A stretch of 64,000 nt of DNA from Diprion similis. Lineage: Eukaryota > Arthropoda > Insecta > Hymenoptera > Diprionidae. How positions within the stretch are numbered: position 1 is the first letter of the stretch; every line of letters begins with the position of its first letter. The DNA is taken from NCBI RefSeq assembly GCF_021155765.1, contig NC_060116.1:6200001-6264000 (forward strand), in the 5' to 3' direction. Below are positions 48,518-59,410 of the stretch, in pieces. The translations under genes and the position numbers were made by a program. Under the pieces are notes generated by a model. It saw nothing but the letters and a program-made list of their open reading frames with translations, was not told the origin of the DNA and searched no databases.

Positions 48518-49368
48518 CTTATCAAGTCTAAGAAAAACTAAATGCACATAATACACCTTCTTTAACTCTTGATTAAAAATTCGTACTTTAAAATCCGTAC
48601 AGATATTTTATTCTAGTAAGCGTTCAAACATATGGCTGTTATTATAAAATAAGTAAGAAAATAGATACTTAGGCGAAAACCGTCTATAGAAAACAAAAAA
48701 AGAAAAAAAAATAGGTAAGATGCTCTCTTGCTGGTTAATATTTTCTGAGTTGAATTGTGCGATCAAATTAGTAATGATGCATTTATAAATTGTTTTAAAA
48801 ATTTCGAACGTATTACAGTAGATCTTTAATTTTCTAATTCCTGAATCATTAATTATTTTTTTTACGAGAAAGTTCAGAGGAACTGATATTCGTTAATATG
48901 GAATCTTTTTTAAAGAAGTGCTCAACTAAAAGATCACTAATTCAATAATTCGGAAATCCCAATATAGTTAATATACTTTATGAACCGCTCATCCTTACAT
49001 TTTGGCATCTACACAAAGATATGATGATAGTATTATCTATATTTATACAATATAACTTGAAATAAAAATTTATTATTTAATAATCTTGTACGAAATAATA
49101 TTCATAAATTCATGTATGTATATGTATAACAGAAATTTATGTTCAGGTTTATGTTGATCCTGGTGATTTCGAAATTTGCAAATGCGTCTGGCTTAAATTT
49201 CGATATTCTCTTTTTTGCGATTAAACCGTTCGTACTCGAGTGTTTCCATTTTCGGCCGTTTGGGAATCTGTCGATAAGTTAATAGACAGTGCTTACCGTC
49301 AAAATCCCGGCATTTCTTCATAAAAATATTTCAACCAACCGATCAAAGTGTGCGGTACATGATAAACC
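48518..49368 (+). other. Intergenic: CCPG1-like 3' UTR and TIMM50 promoter
   Basis: AT-rich sequence with no gene. The 3' UTR of the upstream gene lies in the first part. The last ~200 bp before 49369 is less AT-rich and should be the TIMM50 promoter and 5' UTR. Confidence 0.5.
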
Positions 49369-51972
49369 ATGGCATTCGCGGCTCGAGGATTACGAGTTTT
49401 TTGTAAAATATACAATAGCAACAGGTGTGGAACATATTCAACGCTTCGTCAACCGATTAGAAAATTATCCATCGTTCAGTCAGCACAGAAATGCTATTAC
49501 AGCACCGATCGTGAGTACATTGCGTTAACGACATAACCTCAACTTTACGAAACTTTGATAAACGAATTTAATTCCGGAGCAACAAATGTTCAAAACTCTG
49601 ACTGAATTACTGTTCTCTTATCCGCGAATCTGCATTACTAAAAGCCTACATTGAAGCGGATTTTTATATCAGAATTATTTTCCGCATATTCTGTCGAAAA
49701 CAAGCTCCGCAAATAAGCACGTGAGAAATTAAGCTTTTGAATAGGTTTTCATCACTCAAAAAAATTAGATTCAAATACAACGAGTGTCTTTTATAGCTGA
49801 GGGTCACCTTATTCTGACCTGGTTGAGAGGAAGGCTAACTTCAATCATGCGATACAATTAGTAAACAAACTTGAAATTTTTCTCTTACGAGCAAAACAAA
49901 ACCTGTGAACGTTTTTCTTTTTTCAAAGTTTATCAAAATACATCACAGCACCGAATAAACTTCTTAGAATTATTTCACTACAAAGTGAAAATTTGCTTGT
50001 ATTTGAAGTATACTATATTAGTGGGTGTATTTCATTCTTGTTTCATTAGCAAACCGTCCTGGGATAGCTGGGAGTCTTACAAACATACAATCGACAGTTG
50101 ATCAACATTTGAAACCTGTCAGTGCAACGAGTGGTCAAAATGACGAGTCGAGTCAAGATGAGGATCAGAAAAAACAAGAAGCTGAAGATAAAAAGCAGAG
50201 AGAACATTCATGGAAAATGATGAAGTACAGCTTTGCATTCTTTGGAGTATCGATGGGTGTGATGGGCTCTTACTTAATTTATGAATTAGCCAGACCCAAT
50301 TTTGACGACCAAGGAAACATTATCGAAGATGAATTTAGTAATTTACCTTACTTCGAACAGCTGTACAGAAGGCTACGTAGGGAACTAAACTACTACAAAA
50401 AAGTATGATATCCATTCTTTTGTTTGTTAAATTTAATATCCCTCTTCTAATCAACCAACGACATCATATCTGTTCGTACAGCTTGTTCAAGAACCAAGCA
50501 GAGAGAAGTTACTACCGGATCCATTGAAATATCCTTATATGCAACCTCCATATACTTTGATTCTTGAAATGACAGATGTATTAGTTCACCCTGATTGGAC
50601 GGTAAGCATTCACTGTGTTATTCACTATGACAATATAAATAAAGTTCTGAATTACATTCTGCGACTGATAAATTGACCATGAAAAAAAGTCAAATCATGA
50701 AATACCATGTAGTCCCATTTAATTTGTTGTTGAATGTACTCTACTTTAGTAATTAGCACCCCTGCTCATCGTGAGACAATAATTCATACAACTTTCACTC
50801 TAACAAACTGGTAATTATTTTCTAACAGTATCAAACCGGTTGGAGATTTAAGAAACGTCCAGGAGTCGATCAGTTTTTGGAGGCCGTTGCACCACCTCAA
50901 TTTGAAATTGTAATTTACACGGCCGAACAAGGAATGGTGAGTATTTTATACTGTATACTATACATTCACTTTCTGAAATATTTCTTCTCATATTTAAAAT
51001 TTCAACAAATTTCAGACCGTTTTTCCCATCTTGGATGCTTTGGACCCGCAAGGATATATTATGTACAGATTGGTGAGAGATGCAACGCGTTTTGTGGATG
51101 GGCACCACGTCAAGGATTTGGCTGCACTTAACAGGGATCTCAGTAAAGTGAGTTCTATGCAATGCGTAAAGCAATAAAAAAAAAAACACTGCGCAGAGAT
51201 GAGAAGTTATTCCAAACTGGAATAATAATAATAGTAAACAAATAGTTGCTATAAAAAGGCACATTCCAAGTACCTGTTATGTTTCCTCATATTGTATCAT
51301 TTAATTATTATCCTCTTCCCGGGCAAATTTTGCTCGTGTCCGTTCCAAATATAAAACAATGGCTGGGGAAAAGTTAACTATGATTTACATGCTTTGATTT
51401 TTTTAGGTAATCGTAGTCGATTGGAATAGCGAAAGTGTAAAACTCAATCCTGAAAATATGCTGAAGCTTCCCAGATGGAAAGGGAACGATGATGATACGA
51501 CTTTGTATGACTTAGCTGCATTCCTCAAAAGTACGTCTAACAGAATTTTAGTTAATTAAATGCTAGTTCACTTAACGATATTTCAAGATAGCTTACACGA
51601 AGTTGAGTTATCGGCAAATCAGAAGTTTGAAATGCTCTAATGTAAAATTGACATTTTTATAGTGATATCAGCAACAAATGTAGATGATGTGAGGGATGTT
51701 CTTAATTACTACAAACAATTTGACAATCCATTGGAAGCCTTCAGAGAGAACCAACGAAAACTTTTGGTAAGTAGTTGGTATTTATATAAGTAATAAAACT
51801 GATTTTTACGATTGTCGAAAAGCACAGTGCGTAGAAATAAGCTTACGATAGTTTGAACGAGTGATTTACTTCTTCTTAGCTGCAAATGGAGGAGGATGAA
51901 CACAAGTCATTGAAGGACGACAATAAAGTGCTAACATCAAAATGGAAACCATCATTTTTACGGAATCGTTAA
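49369..51972 (+). CDS. TIMM50: Mitochondrial import inner membrane translocase subunit TIM50
   Basis: Predicted exons: 49369-49510, 50050-50402, 50482-50601, 50829-50936, 51016-51147, 51407-51530, 51663-51766 and 51880-51972, phases agree, 391 aa. The first exon encodes an Arg-rich, acid-free presequence ('[20 protein letters not shown]'). An acidic linker follows, then one membrane span at about residues 107-127 ('[19 protein letters not shown]'). The FCP1-like phosphatase-fold domain contains '[18 protein letters not shown]', '[18 protein letters not shown]', 'YTAEQGM', '[12 protein letters not shown]' and 'VIVVDW'. In TIM50 the catalytic DxDx motif of FCP1 is altered, here to 'EMTD', consistent with a receptor rather than a phosphatase. 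It binds presequences in the intermembrane space for the TIM23 complex. The start chosen (49369) gives the targeting sequence and the correct phase into exon 2. Confidence 0.96.
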
Positions 51973-52486
51973 CGATTGAATGTAAAAGGTGGAAAAGTGC
52001 ATGTTTTTTTGCATTTAATTTCAGAACGAATACGCATAATTCACAAATCATTATCGCCGCGGACTTTCCGGATCAACAGACCAGCTTGAAAATTTCATTA
52101 ATAAATGAAAACTCACAGTTACTTATTGATATCTAATCATGAGTTGAAGAATAATTTATTTAACGTGTTGTATTGCTTAATACAACATATTTTGTAAATA
52201 AGAATATACAGTAATTGTAAACCGTTACGAAAATTTATTTGTTGCTTTAACATAAGCTGTAACATTTACCAGCATTATTTCAGGCTTTTTAAACCACCAG
52301 TTTCCTGTTTCATTATTTCTCATTTTTACATCTCTATGCAAATTATGATATCTGGGTCACTTAACTAACAGTTGTAAAAATACTTATAACAATATTTACA
52401 CTTCATCACTATGGACTATCATTCAGACTTCGATTTTGAGAATAAAAAAGTAATCTCCGATTCTCCAACTCCGACACATGCACCAA
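51973..52486. other. Convergent 3' ends of TIMM50 and TAF1C
   Basis: 514 bp of AT-rich sequence with no gene. Both genes terminate into it. Confidence 0.5.
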
Positions 52487-55400
52487 TTAAAACCCAGCAA
52501 CGTAGTTTTTCTTCTTGGCACCTTTTTTCTGAGATGCTTTTGATTTTGGTACATCATAACCGGATTGCTCATTCTGAGTGTCATCACGAATGTACTGGGG
52601 TGGTACATTTTGAGACACGCTAATCAATTCTTGAGTAAGAATTTCATTTGATTCGTTTAATATTGATGTGTCTTCTTGGGACTGTGTTAGATTTTGTGAC
52701 TGCGTCATACTTTGAGAGGGAGTTTTCTTTTCCAACCAACTCAATACTTTTTGGTGAGGAGTTACAGCCAAAGGGATAGAATCTTGTCTTATGTCCCACA
52801 TTGCTAAAAGTTCTGGGGCGAAAATATCAATGTAAGAATTTAATTCCTGCATTGACTGGAACCACTTCGGTTCATAACATCGTACTTCTGGTTCTTTCTG
52901 TCCCAAGCAACGATTTTTATTCCTCATCTCTGTTGAAAGATATTATTAAAAATTGAAATAACTGATGCAACTTTATTTGGACTAATAAATTTCGATTTAA
53001 TTATTTTTCAAACTCACCATTGAATATATGTTCCATACTTGCTTTCTCCGAGAGTACTAAGGGCTTCACAGTTTTACTCTGCGCTAAACATGCTTCTTCC
53101 CAAGCCTCTAATGCCAGTAGAGAATTTGAATTCACCTCCGAATCATTTCCCGAAATCTTCTCGTGCGTTATGCACTGGTAAAATATATCACCTGTATAAT
53201 TTGAGCCATACAAAACTAATGAATTTCTTTTCTTGAATTCACAAAAGTTACTAGTGCACGGTTACATGAAACTTATTGTACCTATTGAATTTTGAGTGAA
53301 CAGAGTTACATCATTTCTGTCGTTTAGATTCAATACAGCACCAGCATTGCAAAGTTCCAATCTATTTCTCAGGCTCGGTTCTAGACATTTTCCTATGTCT
53401 TGGCATGCTTTCAAAGTTTCTGACATACTTGGCGGCATATATGGCAAAGCATATGAATGCATTTTTGTGTCGCTGGTCCAATTGTTAATGATTATTGAAT
53501 TTTCTCCAGCCAACTGGCTAGATAAAGTGATAATCTCTTCGCCACTTCTAACAACAGATGATACCATTACATACAGTTATTTGTTGGATGTTAAAATCGT
53601 TTTCCAATTTATTAGTGAGTAATGAACATTTGTAGAGTAATAGTTATATATTTTAGTATGTGATCTTGTAACTAAATATATCTACCTTTCTACAATCGAA
53701 GAAAAAAGCGGAGGACTTTTAAACTGGTGAGTCCATTTCTGTACAACATTTGAATTTCCAAACCGACTGTCGCACAACAACAAGCTGTGATATGTTCCTA
53801 AGTACTGATCAAACGAATTCTGTTTGCTTGCAGAATTCATAGAAATCATCTCACATATTTCCAAGTTATGCTTCGGACACAAAGTCAAAGTAGGCCCATC
53901 CAACGGAATCTGCCGAAACCATAAAGTTGACACAATATTTGAGAACAACGAAGAAAATATAATGAAAGATAACAGTGTGATTTATGAATCTTACCCGTAA
54001 ATCAATATAATATAGACAACATCTATCAACAAATGTTATCAAATTTGGATCTGATTCATTGAATTTTATACTCATCCAATTATCTGGCAAACTTCGATGT
54101 TTCGGCATTGTTGTGCTGCTCAAAGACTTTCTGTAAAATACGTAAAGGAAAATTACTATCATCGATGATTTGTAAATTAGACTAAAAGCTGTGGCTTAAA
54201 AATCGTTTCATAAACTGAAGAGACAATTTACGAAAGAAATTACATTTTATTCAAATCTTTGAATTCGACAGATCGGGAACTGTTCACTACACAATATTTA
54301 TTAGATTCAATCGGATTTAAGTCCGCACTGATGTATGGCAAGTCCGATAACTCTTGGTGAATTTCATTCAATTCCAATTTTTCCTGCTCATCCGCCAGGG
54401 AATAGAAGCTACAAGAGTACTTTTTCCTGCCGAGAATCCTACCTGAAACATAATTTTTACCAGTGAAAAGTCACTCATTAGACAGAATCTGTATGATAAA
54501 TTCTGAGTTGTGAACTTTTCTTTCGAAACATGTTTGGCTTGATAATTGATACTCTGCAGATAAAAGTTGTTGTGTACATTAACGTGTACTTCCATGCAAA
54601 ACATAGCTTTTCAGTCGAAACATTACATTATTAACATGTTACTTACATTTATGTCCTGCGGTAATGACATGCCTCATTTCATACAAGGTACTGCCAAGGT
54701 CGCATTTTCCGGCTACTCTTAAATTTGGCCTCCACGATGAATTTGGTTTCTCAATTAATGGTGCAGCAACTGCAAAGCCAATTTTTGTTCAATCTTTGAA
54801 TCTTTATAATGTACAATTATTTATAACATATTAATCACGTTCATACCTAATTCGTTGGCATATGGAAAGAGCAATATATTTTTTCCAGAGACACATAAGT
54901 TATCTAAAGATCCACCTGTATAATACCAGTTATATTCCTGTAACAGTTGGATTATTCTCAACAATAAGTAAATCCAGCTTCAACCAGAAACTCATTTCAA
55001 CTGTATTAAATGAATTTACTAGGTTGAAAATTGTAAGAACTAATGAATGAATTTTTATGTTTCTTGTAGAGCCAATTTTTTACCCCTTCAAATTCAGGGT
55101 CTGGGTCAGATTCCATTATTTCAGCCAACTCAGCAACATATCTTGGTACGGACGTTTGCTCTGTGTTTTTTTCTATTTTTGTCCATTTTAGATTTGTCTT
55201 GTGGCAAACTTCCAGATCTAACAAAACGAGGTTGATTGAATGTTATTAAGCTTTGGCAAAATTCAATTGTACTGCTTTTTTCAATGTTAAAATCCAATAA
55301 TATACCTTTTCTATGTGTTTCGTGATACTTGATTATTTGATTGACATTGTCTTTGACTTCAGATTTAATTTCGAGGAGCTGCAATGCTGGATCGCTGTTT

Positions 55401-55743
55401 CTGAGAACTGGGAAAATATTTTAGAAGTTAAGAAAACTACAACTTTTGTGCAATCTTTAGGTAAGTCAGAATAGCAAACTGAAGTGCTGAGGAACTCACC
55501 ACACTGAGGCAATCTTGCAGGGGGTAGTAGAGGCTTTGGTAAATTTACATTGTACGGAAACTCTTGGAACATATTCATAAGATGATCCTCGTCATAATTC
55601 TCAACGTCAGGATTTTTATTCAAATTACAACCAGGAACTATGTGATGTGGATGGCCATTGAGAAAGCTGTTTTTCAATTTACCTTGTAGATTATTTATTG
55701 CACGGCTCAACAAAGTTGGTGCCTTACTGTTTTGTGGAACCAT
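52487..55743 (-). CDS. TAF1C: TATA box-binding protein-associated factor, RNA polymerase I, subunit C
   Basis: Eleven predicted exons on the minus strand: 55743-55500, 55407-55306, 55217-55084, 54937-54847, 54769-54647, 54442-54244, 54130-53995, 53909-53686, 53547-53282, 53215-53018 and 52929-52487, all phase-compatible, 719 aa. Similarity to animal TAF1C is local but collinear. 'YYTGGSLDNLCVSGKNILLF' precedes 'RKKYSCSFYS' (human 'VRSDYHCAVW'), 'DPNLITFVDRCCLYYIDLR', 'YHSLLLCDSRFG' with 'VQKWTHQFKSPPL' (human 'LYLVDERLPLVPMLKWNHG'), 'YTGDIFYQC' (human 'AAGDVFYQQ') and a basic C-terminus ending in GF as in human. These fit the beta-propeller and tail of the SL1/TIF-IB subunit that loads TBP on the rDNA promoter. 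The join 54647 to 54442 is chosen because it forms 'CRILGRKKYSCSF' in phase, so an ORF at 54450-54604 is treated as intron. Confidence 0.82.
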
Positions 55744-56577
55744 TTTAACGATTCAATGATACCATAAGGTAGTCTGAACACAATCGTTTAACAATTTTGC
55801 TAGAATAAATTTAAAAAGAATACGTTTAACTGGCGCCTGGTGTGATTACTTCAAATCAGAAAGTACAGGTAAAACTACTGTAAACTAACCTCCTCTTCTT
55901 TATAATTTTAGAAATTTGCGGATAGTGTTAAGATGGTTGAAGACATTGTTATGTTTCGTATTTCAAAGTATCAAATTTAACAATGCTAATCACGTTTACG
56001 TGAAAAATTCGGCACAGAAAATGGACTGTTCATACATTTCATATTTTTTACGTCATACGATATGAATAAAGTCGCGGGACGCACGTGGGATACACTCGTG
56101 GTGTGAGTCCTGTGAGTAATGAGTATGATACAATCACGGAGGGACACACTACAGTAATTTTCATTAACGCCTTCCTCTTCCGACTACCTTGTTTTCGGTC
56201 CGAAACCAAATGTGAGTACGATTCTCTACGAATTATGTGACGATGACTGGCGATGCAGCCGACGCACGTGAGAGATTGGTAGCATTGTCACATAATTCGC
56301 ATAGCATCGTACTTGCATTTTGTTTCGAATTGAAAACAAGGTGATGTTTTTGAAATAGTCTATAAAGTAGTATAAAGTCGGAAATTTTTGCAGAAAAACA
56401 AACTCGGAACAACCGGCTGACATAGAAATCTGTGGACACACGACACACGTGCTTCGCTGAATTCGTGTTTTTGAGCCGGTGTATTTCCATTTTTCGAGTA
56501 ATTTCCGTCAAAGGTGGTATTGAATAAAGATGCAAGAGTTTTAGCACTGATTATAGATACCATACGCAAAGTTTACG
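55744..56577. promoter_or_regulatory. Bidirectional promoter region of TAF1C (-) and RPUSD3 (+)
   Basis: 834 bp between two divergent start codons. It contains a 157-bp inverted-repeat element (separate entry) roughly in the middle. No coding potential was accepted. Confidence 0.6.
56186..56342. mobile_element. Short fold-back element in TAF1C/RPUSD3 promoter
   Basis: Arms of about 58 bp pair in inverse: 'ACCTTGTTTTC' at 56186 with 'GAAAACAAGGT' ending at 56342, and 'CGAATTATGTGAC' at about 56228 with 'GTCACATAATTCG' at 56287. The loop is about 45 bp. It is MITE-like, with target duplications not clear. Confidence 0.75.
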
Positions 56578-58105
56578 ATGAAGAGTACTTTGCAACAATT
56601 CGTCCAGAGTGTGTTATTGAAAAGTTACAAAGTCAATCACACGAATAGGTTATCATTTGCGACGGCTTATAACTCAGACAAAAAATCGAAAAACCGAAAG
56701 ATAGATTCCGGAAATACGAATGATGAAAAAAAGGACCAGCGAGACAGGAAACCCTTACATCCGTATAAAAAAATTCACCCTTGGACATCAATCGAAAACT
56801 TTTCCCAAGACTTAATTGACAATGTCATTTACAACAAAAGTAACGTTTTCTGTGTTTCAGTTATAAAAAAAAATGTTCACGTATATAGTCTCGTGAGATA
56901 CTATAGGTATATGAATTCCATATTATTTCTATTATTCCATTTGGTGCTAGATGGTGTCGTTGTTCTGAATAAACCATATGGGATTTCCAACTTTCCGCGA
57001 GAAGTAACAGGCGAAAAGGCGAAATGGGAGCCTTCGGTTGGCATATCCAATTCTGTCGACTATTCGTTGTTAGATGTTCTTCCGAAAATATCTAAAGACC
57101 TTGGATATCCATCACTTAGTATTGTGAAATCCCCTGAGAGGTATTTGCAAAAATTACTTTCTTAACTTCTATAAGATAACTCACGGATCTATTATTTTTT
57201 TACAGTTTACTTGTTGAAAAAATCCACGTGCAATTGATTTTGCCAAGTAATCAAATTTTTATTTTTTCCAGGTATATCAGTGGCATTTCAATCTTAGCAA
57301 GCGATGAAAACAAAGCTAATGCAATAAAGAAGGCCTTGTCTCGTGCTCAATGTGCTAAAACGTTTGCAAAAAGTTATTGGATTGTCACGACTAAGCCACC
57401 TAGAAGCGATAGTGGGGAATTTAATCTTGCCATCAGAAAGAAGGAGAGCCCATGTAAAACTTACAAGCAGGTAGACGTCGGACAAAATTCCTGTTATCAC
57501 TATCAAAGAACAACATTTTTGTTCAGATACTTGAGATCGCATTAGCCATTCGCTACTGATACAGAATCCAATGTTCTGATTTTCAGCCAATTATTGTGAC
57601 CAAATGGGGGGAAAATGAAGTGAAGAGAAGAGAAGTGAAAACGTTTGATGTTTGCTATCGCACAATCTCAGTCTCGGATGGGAATTTGTCCGCCTTGATG
57701 GAAATTCAATGTTTTACCACAAAATGGCACGCCATAAGGGTGTTTGCTTCGACTCTTTTGGTCAGCCCCATTTTAGGCGATAACATTCATGGTTCTCGAG
57801 TGAAAAAAATAATGGGATCTTATATGCATATAAGTCCTTTTGTTGATGCGTCAAGGCAAATTCCGATATTGCAGCCAGAGCTTCTAAAAAAGTTGCATTT
57901 GCAACAGTCGCAAGCAGTCATAATACCTGCGCACATTCACTTGAGAGAAATTACATTAATGTCATTTCCATCTCGTGGGCAGGATCTGAAGCTTGTAGCT
58001 CCGTTGCCACCTAGTTTTCAATGGACTTGCGACCAGCTGCAATTCAAAATTCCAACTGAAAACGAGGAAGTTCCTGACGAAACGTCCGTTGCTGTCTCGC
58101 AGTAA
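56578..58105 (+). CDS. RPUSD3: Mitochondrial mRNA pseudouridine synthase RPUSD3-like protein
   Basis: Predicted exons: 56578-56839, 56951-57140, 57272-57470 and 57587-58105, phase-consistent, 389 aa. The N-terminus is Lys/Arg-rich, consistent with mitochondrial import. The RluA-family fold begins at 'NGVVVLNKPYGIS'. Where active synthases have 'HRLDxxTSG', this protein reads 'SPERYISGISIL', so the catalytic Asp is absent, as in human RPUSD3 ('PARESSGLVLL'). The C-terminus matches RPUSD3 well: 'SPILGDNIHGSRV', 'LQPELLKKLHLQQSQAVIIP', 'HIHLREITL' and 'LKLVAPLPPSFQWT'. In mammals RPUSD3 belongs to a mitochondrial RNA-granule module with RPUSD4 and TRUB2 affecting 16S rRNA and mRNAs. RPUSD4 is the alternative assignment, but the missing Asp and the tail argue against it. 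Confidence 0.86.
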
Positions 58106-58570
58106 AAGTCCATATATTAAATAAGGTTGTATCAATGTTTTAGACTTTTTTAAAACTTTTCTTCCGATTTCATGGCTTTCAACTTGATAAATACGTTTGC
58201 AAATAACTTTCCAATGATAACTGCATCTTTATTATGAAGTAATAAGAAATTTCCTAGCGGAAAGTCTGCAATACATCGAATTTATTGAGGATTGTAGTTA
58301 CTGCTTTTTGTTTATACATATGAGGACAGTATTCAAGATTGATACAGAGTTCCACCCATGGTACAACTAATTGTGATTAAATTCACAAAGTGCAGGTGAC
58401 TCAATTTACCGATTATCTGTGGTTGATTTTGTAGATAGGCGTCAGTGGTAGAAGAAAAATATACATAAAAATGATTACATCTGTAAAGTATTGAGAATTT
58501 ATTTATTGCAAGGACTAAATTTTGACAGCGATGATTCTAATTCTATCAGATAATCAATTCTTTGTTTTAT
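58106..58570. other. Convergent 3' ends of RPUSD3 and MRPL34
   Basis: 465 bp of AT-rich sequence with no gene seen. Confidence 0.5.
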
Positions 58571-59030
58571 TCAGTGACTAAGGACATGTCTCCCTTTGAG
58601 TATCTTTCGCATTAAAATTCTCCGGCCACCTGGTGTAGACATCCTTGTATTCCAGCCATGTCGCACAATCCGAATGGTTTCTCTAGCCTTGGGGAAATGC
58701 CAGCGGATCCTGTTCCTAACTGGAATTAGGGCCCAGGTTCCTCCCGGCTTAGCATTGACACTCGAAGAGCACAATCCGTTTGTAATCCCTCTCGAAGATG
58801 CCGAATGGAATTGTTTCGCCACGAGTGAAGGAGCAATTAGCCTGAGACGTATAAGATATGCTGTTAATACTCACACACTACGTTATATCTTACACTGGGA
58901 TTCTACGCAATGAGTGCGGTTATTGACTAACCTCAAAAATGTATTTCCATGTAATTTCACCAAGAGTAACATAAATTCATATTGCTCACCTGCTGGCATT
59001 GAAAAGCGTTGATACCAATTTTCCGAACAT
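58571..59030 (-). CDS. MRPL34: Mitochondrial ribosomal protein L34 (bL34m)
   Basis: Two exons on the minus strand: 59030-58990 and 58841-58571, 103 aa. The first encodes the start of a presequence ('[20 protein letters not shown]'). The C-terminal 48 residues are the bL34 core: '[20 protein letters not shown]' followed by '[19 protein letters not shown]' and 'LKGRHVLSH'. This matches the bacterial bL34 pattern (KRxRxHGFxxRMxTxxGRxVLxxRRxKGRxxL). It is a small basic protein of the large mitoribosomal subunit near the exit tunnel. The start ATG was chosen because it is the first in the exon whose phase joins the core exon. Confidence 0.94.
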
Positions 59031-59410
59031 TTGTTACGGCACAAAAAGGACACAGAATCGAAGTGTTGCTTGATCTTCAAATTAGATCAGCTGGCTTGTG
59101 GTAAATGGTGTGTTTCGGAAATCGCAGCAAACAGCAGCGCCAATCCGAGCGGCTATGCGCACCTAACCTCGTTAGTTCACTTCCTAACGTGTTCTCAAAC
59201 ACGTGTTGGGGGTTTTAAAATGTCTTGACGGCTCTCGTAGTGCGTGACAAAAAGGAAAAAATAGTGGCGCTTATTTGTTGCTTTTCAGCGGTAGAAGGTA
59301 GATTGGTAGAAAAGAATAAAGAGGAAACTACGACGAAGATTGCTGTGAAACCTAACCTCATATTTGTACAGACTTAATTAATCCCATACTCTTTGACTCG
59401 AGCAAAGAAA
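59031..59410. promoter_or_regulatory. Bidirectional promoter of MRPL34 (-) and ELP1 (+)
   Basis: 380 bp between divergent start codons, less AT-rich than the surroundings, with several CpG-containing stretches around 59130-59160. The open frame 59031-59228 on the plus strand is not supported as coding. Confidence 0.6.

Noticed and set aside
54368-54604. Open frame as an extra TAF1C exon ('LQSINYQAKHVSKEK' region)
   Set aside because: Including it breaks the phase into the conserved 'RKKYSCSFYS' exon or needs a 34-bp intron. Direct splicing 54647 to 54442 is in phase and conserved.
59031-59228. Plus-strand 65-codon frame upstream of ELP1
   Set aside because: Lies in the divergent promoter and overlaps the presumed MRPL34 5' UTR. 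No domain, and out of frame with ELP1.
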